Assembly (NCBI GenBank): GCA_039592335.1
Contig: JBDHBX010000003.1
Coordinates: forward strand, 124,001-188,000
Direction: 5' to 3'
Length of the DNA: 64,000 nt
Source of the DNA: WVYX01 sp039592335
GTDB taxonomy: Bacteria > Gemmatimonadota > Gemmatimonadetes > Gemmatimonadales > GWC2-71-9
Shown: one piece after another, positions 58,743-64,000 of the stretch
How positions within the stretch are numbered: the stretch's first letter is position 1
Layout of the letters: each line of letters opens with the position of its first letter
The notes under the pieces: model-generated
What the model saw: only the letters and a program-made list of their open reading frames with translations
Database searches by the model: none
What the model was told of the DNA's origin: nothing
Translations under genes and position numbers: made by a program

Positions 58743-59333
58743 GTGACACGACAGACGCCGAAGCAGTCCCGCTTACACTTCCACCCCCTCACCCCTGCCC
58801 GCTGGGCCGATTTCGAGCAGCTGTTCGGCGAGCGCGGGGCCTGCGGGGGCTGCTGGTGCATGTGGTGGCGGCTCAAGCGCTCGGAGTTCGAGAAGCGAAA
58901 GGGCGCCGGCAACAAGCGGGCGATGAAGGCGATCGTGCGGAAGGGCGACGTCCCAGGAATAATCGCGTACGCGGGGAAGCAACCGGTCGGCTGGTGCGCC
59001 GTCGCCCCCCGCGAGAACTACGGCACGCTGGAGCGCTCCCGCATCCTCAAGCCGGTGGACGACCACCCGGTCTGGTCGGTGGTCTGCTTCTTCGTGGAGA
59101 AGGCCCACCGCGGTACCGGCGTATCGGTGGAGCTGCTGCGCGCCGCGGTCGCCCACGCCAAGCGGCACGGGGCCCGGATTGTAGAGGGCTACCCCGTGGA
59201 GCCGAAGCAGGACCGCATGCCCGACGCCTTCGCCTGGTTCGGCCTAGCCTCGGCCTTCGAGCGGGCCGGCTTCGAGGAGGTGGCGCGGCGGTCGCCCACC
59301 CGTCCCATCATGCGGTTACACATCAAGAAGTGA
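58743..59333 (+). CDS. GNAT-family N-acetyltransferase
   Basis: A 196-aa acetyltransferase. The N-terminal CGGCWCMWWRLKRSEFE is typical of a GNAT subgroup with a cysteine/tryptophan-rich opening. VVCFFVEKAHRGTGVSVELLRAAV holds the acetyl-CoA pyrophosphate loop (R-G-T-G), and AWFGLASAFERAGFEEVAR closes the fold. The substrate is unknown. The GTG at 58743 follows GGGAGGGG at usable distance; the ATG at 58725 is an alternative start. The methyltransferase gene follows 13 bases after the stop. Confidence 0.85.
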   Translation: MTRQTPKQSRLHFHPLTPARWADFEQLFGERGACGGCWCMWWRLKRSEFEKRKGAGNKRAMKAIVRKGDVPGIIAYAGKQPVGWCAVAPRENYGTLERSRILKPVDDHPVWSVVCFFVEKAHRGTGVSVELLRAAVAHAKRHGARIVEGYPVEPKQDRMPDAFAWFGLASAFERAGFEEVARRSPTRPIMRLHIKK

Positions 59334-59346
59334 TGGCTCACTTACC

Positions 59347-60036
59347 GTGACACGCACCGCTCGTGACTACTACGCCGAGTTCAGCACCGGGTACGCCGAG
59401 AAGATCCGGCAGCTCGTGCCGCGGTACGACGAGATGCTGGAGACAATCCTGGACCTCCTGCAGCTGGCCCTTCCCCGCGCTGTCCTGGATATCGGCGCCG
59501 GCACCGGCAACGTGTCGGACCAGGTGCTCAGGGGGTTCCCGGAAGCCCGCGTGACGGCCCTCGATGCTTCGCCCGAGATGCTGCAGCAGGCGCGCACGCT
59601 GCTGGCACCCCACGGGACGCGCGTCACCGTCGTTCGGCACGACATCGCGGGCTATGCGCCAGAGCGCTCCTTCGACGCCGTGTTCTCGAACCTGGTGCTG
59701 CACAACCTGCCCCCCGACACGAGGCGGGAGACGCTCGGCGCCATCCGGCGCTGGCTCAACCCCGGCGGCGGCGTCTTCATCTGGGGCGAGATGATCATGC
59801 ATCCCGATCCGGCGGTGCAGCAGCACTTCGCCCGGCAACGCGCCGAGCACGCCCTCGCCGCGGGCTGCGCGCAGGACTTCGTGGACTGGAACTTCGAGAA
59901 GGAAAGCAGGCAGGATCATCCCTGGACCGCGGCGCAGACGCTCGAGGAGCTCGCCGCGGCCGGATTCGAGAACCCCGAGGTCGTGTGGGCGCACGATGCC
60001 TTCGCGGTCTTCTTCGCAGCTGTGAACGAGCCATGA
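59347..60036 (+). CDS. Class I SAM-dependent methyltransferase
   Basis: A 229-aa methyltransferase. AVLDIGAGTGNVSDQVL is the SAM-binding motif I, ALDASPEMLQQAR motif II and FDAVFSNLVLHNLP the post-II region; PGGGVFIWGEMI follows. A substrate is not evident. The GTG start and the ATGA overlap with the decarboxylase gene suggest shared translation and perhaps a shared pathway for small amines. Confidence 0.88.
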   Translation: MTRTARDYYAEFSTGYAEKIRQLVPRYDEMLETILDLLQLALPRAVLDIGAGTGNVSDQVLRGFPEARVTALDASPEMLQQARTLLAPHGTRVTVVRHDIAGYAPERSFDAVFSNLVLHNLPPDTRRETLGAIRRWLNPGGGVFIWGEMIMHPDPAVQQHFARQRAEHALAAGCAQDFVDWNFEKESRQDHPWTAAQTLEELAAAGFENPEVVWAHDAFAVFFAAVNEP

Positions 60037-61478
60037 CCACCATATCCGACATCCACATGACCCCTGACCAGTTCCGCCGCGCCGGACACGCCGTAGTGGA
60101 CTGGGTGGCGCAATACATGGAGCAGGTGGAGCAGTACCCCGTACTCTCCCAGGTCAAACCCGGTGAGATCCGCGGGCAGCTCCCCGACACCGCGCCCCAG
60201 CAGGGCGAGCCGCTGGAGGCGGTGCTACACGACCTGAACGAGGTAATCCTGCCGGGCATCACACACTGGCAGTCGCCCAACTTCTACGCGTTCTTCCCTG
60301 CCAACGCGTCGGGCCCGGCCATTCTGGGCGACCTGGTGTCCTCGGGTCTCGGCGTGCAGGGAATGGCGTGGGCCACGAGCCCGGCGTGCACCGAGCTGGA
60401 GACGCACGTGCTGGACTGGCTGGTGGACATGCTCGCCCTGCCCGAGTCGTTCAAGTCGACCGGCGCGGGCGGCGGCGTCATTCAGGACACGGCCTCCAGC
60501 GCCTCGCTCTGCGCGCTCTTGGCCGCGCGGGAGCGGGCGACGATCGGCCGCGCCAACGCCGAGGGAGTGACGCGGACGCTGACAGCCTACATATCGAGCC
60601 AGGGACACTCGTCAATCACCAAGGCGGCGGGCATCGCCGGCGTCGGGCGCGACCACCTGCGCCTGATCGACGTGGATGAGACCTATGCGATGCGGCCGGA
60701 CGCGCTGGAGCGGGCGATCACCCAGGACCGCGAGGCCGGTCACCTGCCCTTCTTCGTGGCGGCGACCGTCGGCACGACCCCGTCCACCGCGATGGATCCG
60801 CTGCAGCCGATCGGTGAGATCTGCCGGCGCCACGGCCTCTGGCTCCACACGGACGCCGCCCTGGCCGGGACGGCCGCCCTCTGCCCCGAGTTCCGCTGGA
60901 TCCACGACGGGCTGGAGCTGGCCGACAGCTACTGCTTCAACCCGCACAAGTGGATGCTCACCAACTTCGACTGCGACGCCTTCTACGTGACCGATCGTAG
61001 CGCGCTGATCGACGCTCTGAGCATCCTGCCCGAGTACCTGCGCACGAAGTCCTCGGAGTCGGGCGCAGTGATCGACTACCGCGACTGGCACGTGCCGCTG
61101 GGTCGGCGCTTCCGGGCCCTCAAGCTGTGGTTCGTGATCAGGCACTACGGCGTGGAGGGCTTGCAGCTCCACGTGCGCGAGCACGTGAAGCTCGCCCAGA
61201 AGTTCGCGGCATGGATCGAGGCGGACGACCGCTTCCAGCTCGCCGCGCCCACTCCGCTCAATCTCGTATGCTTCCGCCACGTGGGTGGGGACGAGGTGAA
61301 CCAGCGCCTGATGGACGAGCTGAACGCGTCGGGAAGGCTCTACCTGTCACACGCCAGGTTGGACGACCGGCTGGTGCTGCGCCTGGCCATCGGCGCCGCG
61401 GGCACGCGGCGGCGCCACGTAGAGCGGACCTGGGAGCAGATTCGCGAGACGGCGGACGCGATCGTGCGCCGAGCATAG
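60033..61478 (+). CDS. PLP-dependent aromatic-amino-acid-type decarboxylase
   Basis: A 481-aa group II decarboxylase. The active lysine is in FNPHKWMLTNFDCDAFYV; further marks are SPNFYAFFPANASGPAILGD, WATSPACTELETHVLDWL, GGGVIQDTASSASL and HTDAALAGTAALCPEFRW. Length and pattern match aromatic-L-amino-acid (tyrosine, tryptophan, DOPA) decarboxylases, giving tyramine- or tryptamine-type amines. It overlaps the upstream methyltransferase, and another methyltransferase follows 27 bases later, so the amine may be methylated. That is inference. Confidence 0.92.
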   Translation: MTTISDIHMTPDQFRRAGHAVVDWVAQYMEQVEQYPVLSQVKPGEIRGQLPDTAPQQGEPLEAVLHDLNEVILPGITHWQSPNFYAFFPANASGPAILGDLVSSGLGVQGMAWATSPACTELETHVLDWLVDMLALPESFKSTGAGGGVIQDTASSASLCALLAARERATIGRANAEGVTRTLTAYISSQGHSSITKAAGIAGVGRDHLRLIDVDETYAMRPDALERAITQDREAGHLPFFVAATVGTTPSTAMDPLQPIGEICRRHGLWLHTDAALAGTAALCPEFRWIHDGLELADSYCFNPHKWMLTNFDCDAFYVTDRSALIDALSILPEYLRTKSSESGAVIDYRDWHVPLGRRFRALKLWFVIRHYGVEGLQLHVREHVKLAQKFAAWIEADDRFQLAAPTPLNLVCFRHVGGDEVNQRLMDELNASGRLYLSHARLDDRLVLRLAIGAAGTRRRHVERTWEQIRETADAIVRRA

Positions 61479-61505
61479 CGCGAGGCAGGAGGATCGAAAG
61501 GGAGC

Positions 61506-62120
61506 ATGGGCCGCAAGACACACTGGGAGCGCGTCTTCGTGACGCAGTCGCCGGACGAGGTGGGCTGGTTTCAGCCGCGGCCGACTCTGTCGCTGCAACT
61601 CATGGACTCAGCCGGCGTGCCGCGCGACGCCGGTATCATCGACGTTGGCGCCGGCGCCTCCACACTGGTGGACGAGCTGCTCGAGCGCGGCTGCGCTGAC
61701 GTCAGTGTGCTGGACGTGTCGAGCTCAGGGATGCAGCACATCAAGCAGCGGCTGGGCGAGCGGGCCGAGCAGGTGCAGTGGATCGAAGCCGACGTCACCG
61801 GATTCCACCCCGAGCGACGGTGGGACCTGTGGCACGACCGCGCCGTGCTGCATTTCCTCACCGATCCATCGGACCGCAAGGGCTACCGCCGCGCGCTGGA
61901 GGAGGGGGTGGTGCCCGGCGGGCACGTCATCATCGCGACGTTCGGCCTCGAGGGACCCACGCGGTGTAGCGGACTGGAGGTGCGGCGATACAGTCCCGCC
62001 ATGCTGTCCGCCGAGCTGGGCGATGCCTTCGAGCTGCGCGAAGCCCGCGGCGAGGATCACCTCACCCCCACGGGCGTCGTGCAGCCGTTCGTCTTCTGTC
62101 TCTTCCGCCGGCACGGGTAG
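61506..62120 (+). CDS. Class I SAM-dependent methyltransferase
   Basis: A 204-aa protein. The opening KTHWERVFVTQSPDEVGWFQ is typical of a bacterial methyltransferase family (often annotated as trans-aconitate- or SAM-methyltransferase-like). Motif I is IIDVGAGASTLVDELLERG and motif II VLDVSSSGMQHIKQ; WLDLWHDRA-type sequence appears as RWDLWHDRAVLHFL. The C-terminus FVFCLFRRH is conserved in that group. Substrate unknown. An AGGAGG-like site lies upstream of the ATG. Confidence 0.87.
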   Translation: MGRKTHWERVFVTQSPDEVGWFQPRPTLSLQLMDSAGVPRDAGIIDVGAGASTLVDELLERGCADVSVLDVSSSGMQHIKQRLGERAEQVQWIEADVTGFHPERRWDLWHDRAVLHFLTDPSDRKGYRRALEEGVVPGGHVIIATFGLEGPTRCSGLEVRRYSPAMLSAELGDAFELREARGEDHLTPTGVVQPFVFCLFRRHG

Positions 62121-62165
62121 CGGCAAACCCAGGCGCATCCGCTGGCGGCCCCGTCGGTGGCACGT

Positions 62166-62171
62166 CATTAT
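62166..62171 (+). promoter_or_regulatory. Candidate -10 box of the second GNAT gene
   Basis: CATTAT followed after seven bases by the ATG at 62179, with no ribosome-binding site. Another instance of the possible leaderless arrangement. Confidence 0.3.
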
Positions 62172-62178
62172 CAGCGCT

Positions 62179-62673
62179 ATGCCCGTGACCATCCGCCCCA
62201 TGACCCCCGACGACTGGGAGGCGGTCCGCGCCATCTACCAGGAAGGCATTGCCACGGGGATCGCCACGCTGGAGACCGAGCCGCCTGACTGGGAGCAGTG
62301 GGACCAGACGCACAAGCCCGAGTGCCGGCTGGTCGCTGAGGATGATGGACGGGTCGTGGCGTGGGCGGCCCTCACCTCGGTGTCCCACCGTCCCTGCTAC
62401 CGCGGCGTGGCCGATGAGACGATCTACGTGGCCGACGACGCGCAGGGTCGCGGGATCGGCCGGATCCTCATACAGCAGCTGGTCGAGCAATCGGAGCGCG
62501 CGGAGTACTGGACCCTGCAGGCCGCCATCTTCCCCCAGAACGAGGCGAGCGTCGCGCTACACGAGGCCTGTGGCTTCCGGACGGTGGGCGTGCGGCAACG
62601 CATCGGCGAACGAGATGGGAAGTTCCACGACGTTCTCCTGATGGAGCGCCGCAGTCTCGTCGTAGGGCGATGA
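62179..62673 (+). CDS. GNAT acetyltransferase, phosphinothricin/methionine-sulfoximine type
   Basis: A 164-aa acetyltransferase. TIRPMTPDDWEAVRAIYQEGIATGIATLET is the characteristic start of the Pat/MddA group. IYVADDAQGRGIGRILIQQLVEQ is the acetyl-CoA site, and ASVALHEACGFRTVGVRQRIGERDGKFHDVLLMER the C-terminal signature. Members detoxify methionine sulfoximine, sulfone or phosphinothricin. The stop overlaps the next start (ATGA). Confidence 0.92.
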   Translation: MPVTIRPMTPDDWEAVRAIYQEGIATGIATLETEPPDWEQWDQTHKPECRLVAEDDGRVVAWAALTSVSHRPCYRGVADETIYVADDAQGRGIGRILIQQLVEQSERAEYWTLQAAIFPQNEASVALHEACGFRTVGVRQRIGERDGKFHDVLLMERRSLVVGR

Positions 62674-63236
62674 AGGCCCGCTCGTATTCCCACGTCGTGG
62701 GGTTCGACGACGCGCCGTTCGCGCGCGAGCACCGGGGCGATGTGCCCGTGGTGGGCGCCGTGTTCGCCGGCCTCCGCCTGGAGGGCGTGCTCAGCGGCAA
62801 GGTGCGGCGCGACGGCGCCAACGCGGCCCGCAACCTCGCCGCCCTCGTGAGCGGATCGAAGTACGCCCCGCAACTCCAACTGGTGCTACTCCAGGGCATC
62901 GCGCTGGCGGGGTTCAACGTCGTGGACCTGCACGACCTGCATGAGCGGCTCAACGTCCCGGTGATGGTCGTGGCCCGCAAGCAGCCTCGGCTACACAAGG
63001 TGCGGCGCGCTCTGCTGCTCTTGCCGGGTGGCGAGCGCAAATGGCAGATCATTGAGCAGCTGGGGCCGCCCGAGCCGTTGGCCGGCGTCCACGTGCAGCG
63101 GGTGGGCATCCCCAGACGGGACGCCGAGCGGGTGATCCGGCGGCTCGCCGTGCACGGCAGCATTCCCGAGCCGTTGCGCGCGGCCCACCTCATCGCGGGC
63201 GGCCTCACGGCCGGTCAGAGTCGGGGACGCACCTAA
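62670..63236 (+). CDS. DUF99 (UPF0215) family protein
   Basis: A 188-aa protein. SHVVGFDDAPFAREHRGDVPVVGAVF and the stretch LQLVLLQGIALAGFNVVDLHDLHE followed by VPVMVVARKQP are DUF99 blocks. The family is known mostly from archaea, where a member has been described as a nuclease acting on deoxyuridine (endonuclease dU); activity here is not shown. It is coupled to the GNAT gene by an ATGA overlap. Confidence 0.82.
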   Translation: MKARSYSHVVGFDDAPFAREHRGDVPVVGAVFAGLRLEGVLSGKVRRDGANAARNLAALVSGSKYAPQLQLVLLQGIALAGFNVVDLHDLHERLNVPVMVVARKQPRLHKVRRALLLLPGGERKWQIIEQLGPPEPLAGVHVQRVGIPRRDAERVIRRLAVHGSIPEPLRAAHLIAGGLTAGQSRGRT

Positions 63237-63260
63237 GCACGAAACACGAGGAGCCACACG

Positions 63261-63361
63261 ATGCAGTGGGAATACAAGATGCTCTCGATGAAGACCGGGA
63301 GCTTCGTCGGCGGGAAATTGGACGACGCGACGTGATCGCGGTGTTCAAGCGGCAACGCTAG
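63261..63361 (+). pseudogene. Internally deleted DUF4177 gene
   Basis: A good start (GAGGAG, ATG at 63261) begins MQWEYKMLSMKTGSFVGGKL, the standard opening of DUF4177 proteins (about 60-70 aa). After 24 codons the frame stops. The typical C-terminus (DVIAVFKRQR and stop at 63359) is present immediately after in another frame. The middle, about 30 residues, is missing. This is a clear decayed gene made by an out-of-frame internal deletion. Confidence 0.75.
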
Positions 63362-63413
63362 CGCCGACCCGTTAGTATCCGAACCGACTGACGAACCCGA
63401 ACGAGGAGCCGAC

Positions 63414-63857
63414 ATGCATCAGGCGATCCTGCTGCTGCACGTGCTTGGCGCCACCATCTGGACGGGCGGCCATCTGGTCCTGGCCATCACCGTGCTGCCG
63501 CGCGCCCTGCGCGCAAAGGATCCCTCGATCGTGGAGCAGTTCGAAGGGGGCTACGAGAAGCTCGGGATGCCGGCGCTCGTGCTCCAGCTGCTCACTGGCC
63601 TGTGGCTCGCCCACCGGCTCCTGCCCGACCCGGGGGCGTGGTTTGCCTTCGGCTCGCCGGCGGCCGCCAACATCTTCGCCAAGCTGTGCCTGCTCGTGCT
63701 CACGCTCGCACTGGCACTCCACGCCCGGTTGCGTGTCATTCCCCGCCTCAACGCAGAGCGGCTCCCGACCCTCGCGGTACACGTCGTTCTCGTCACGATT
63801 CTGTCGGTGCTGTTCGTGGTAGTGGGCGTCGGCTTCCGAACGGGCGGGATCCTGTAG
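63414..63857 (+). CDS. CopD-like membrane protein
   Basis: A 147-aa protein with four hydrophobic helices. LLLHVLGATIWTGGHLVLAITVLPRAL carries the His and Trp-x-Gly-Gly-His pattern of the CopD copper-export family, and later helices (NIFAKLCLLVLTLALALHARLRVIPRL) contain further His. GAGGAG precedes the ATG. Members move copper or bind haem; the role is not determined. It is much shorter than full CopD, as is common for stand-alone versions. Confidence 0.75.
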   Translation: MHQAILLLHVLGATIWTGGHLVLAITVLPRALRAKDPSIVEQFEGGYEKLGMPALVLQLLTGLWLAHRLLPDPGAWFAFGSPAAANIFAKLCLLVLTLALALHARLRVIPRLNAERLPTLAVHVVLVTILSVLFVVVGVGFRTGGIL

Positions 63858-63957
63858 CGCGAGCGCGCCTCCTGGTGACCGCCCCGAACCCACCACGCCG
63901 CGTTGTCCCGGCCGCGCCACCTGGGTAAACTCCGACCTGCGAACGGGCGGTGACGAC

Positions 63958-64000
63958 GTGGAGCTTCCCCGAGCCATCCTGGCAGCACTCCTCATCACGG
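63958..64000 (+). CDS. Possible gene start cut by the window edge
   Basis: A GTG at 63958 opens VELPRAILAALLIT, which resembles the beginning of a signal peptide. TAAACT at 63925 could be a -10 box. Only 14 codons are visible, so this is tentative. Confidence 0.2.
   Translation, partial: MELPRAILAALLIT

Noticed and set aside
1..64000. CRISPR arrays, insertion sequences, prophage or integrase genes
   Set aside because: No regular spacer repeats, no transposase or integrase frames and no attachment-site duplications were seen.

Overview
The window is GC-rich chromosomal DNA from a Gram-negative (diderm) bacterium. The evidence is an Omp85/BamA-like barrel, an OprO/P porin, other outer-membrane barrels, apolipoprotein N-acyltransferase, Mla lipid-transport genes and lipoproteins. 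A short primary-type sigma factor (285 aa) and several CarboxypepD_reg/TonB-plug proteins fit Gemmatimonadota best. That placement is an inference from gene content; no rRNA is present. I see no tRNA, rRNA, CRISPR array, insertion sequence or prophage.

Layout. 1-8407 (+): an envelope cluster with a parvulin-type isomerase (cut by the left edge), HupE/UreJ-like membrane protein, TMEM175-like channel, barrel protein, alpha-carbonic anhydrase, OprO/P porin and a POTRA/barrel protein. 8408-14054 (-): a tight housekeeping operon rpmE-prfA-prmC-ylbF-tmk-ctp-DUF2520. 14135-20881 (+): a CRP-family regulator, then MBL hydrolase, CsgG-like protein, MlaE, a degenerate MlaF-like protein, MlaD and a GAF/HD-GYP protein. 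20885-30067 (-): hyuB, hyuA, lnt, a small barrel protein, SpoIID-like lipoprotein, rimO and a sigma factor. 30337-35041 (-): NtrC-type response regulator, membrane-anchored unknown, thpR, larE and a plug-domain protein. 35227-38099: two more CarboxypepD_reg proteins flanking a perfect bidirectional terminator. 38264-45061 (-): a YifB ATPase, then a SnoaL/ECF sigma/STAS operon preceded by a sigma-54 promoter and a PAS/sigma-54 activator gene, and an MFS transporter. 45178-49427 (-): thiI-rhodanese, SRPBCC protein, class II photolyase, fasciclin protein and a 31-aa ORF, all divergent from a CarH-type B12 photoreceptor gene at 49557 (+). 50534-64000: ABC exporter, gene remnants, a Dph6-like protein, a cysteine-cluster protein, a trehalose-phosphate synthase-like enzyme, an MFS transporter, a subtilase lipoprotein, two GNATs, two methyltransferases, a PLP decarboxylase, a DUF99 protein and a CopD-like protein.

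Strongest systems. (1) The CarH-type regulator keeps every residue known for adenosylcobalamin light sensing. It sits beside divergent TTGACA promoters covered by 11-bp repeats and next to a photolyase gene. (2) A sigma-54 activator gene lies directly upstream of a 12-bp inverted repeat and a near-consensus sigma-54 promoter driving STAS-ECF sigma-SnoaL, which looks like a sigma cascade. (3) The Mla-type lipid transporter operon encodes an MlaF-like subunit that has lost all catalytic ABC motifs. Several genes also have a -10 box a few bases before the start codon, suggesting leaderless mRNAs.
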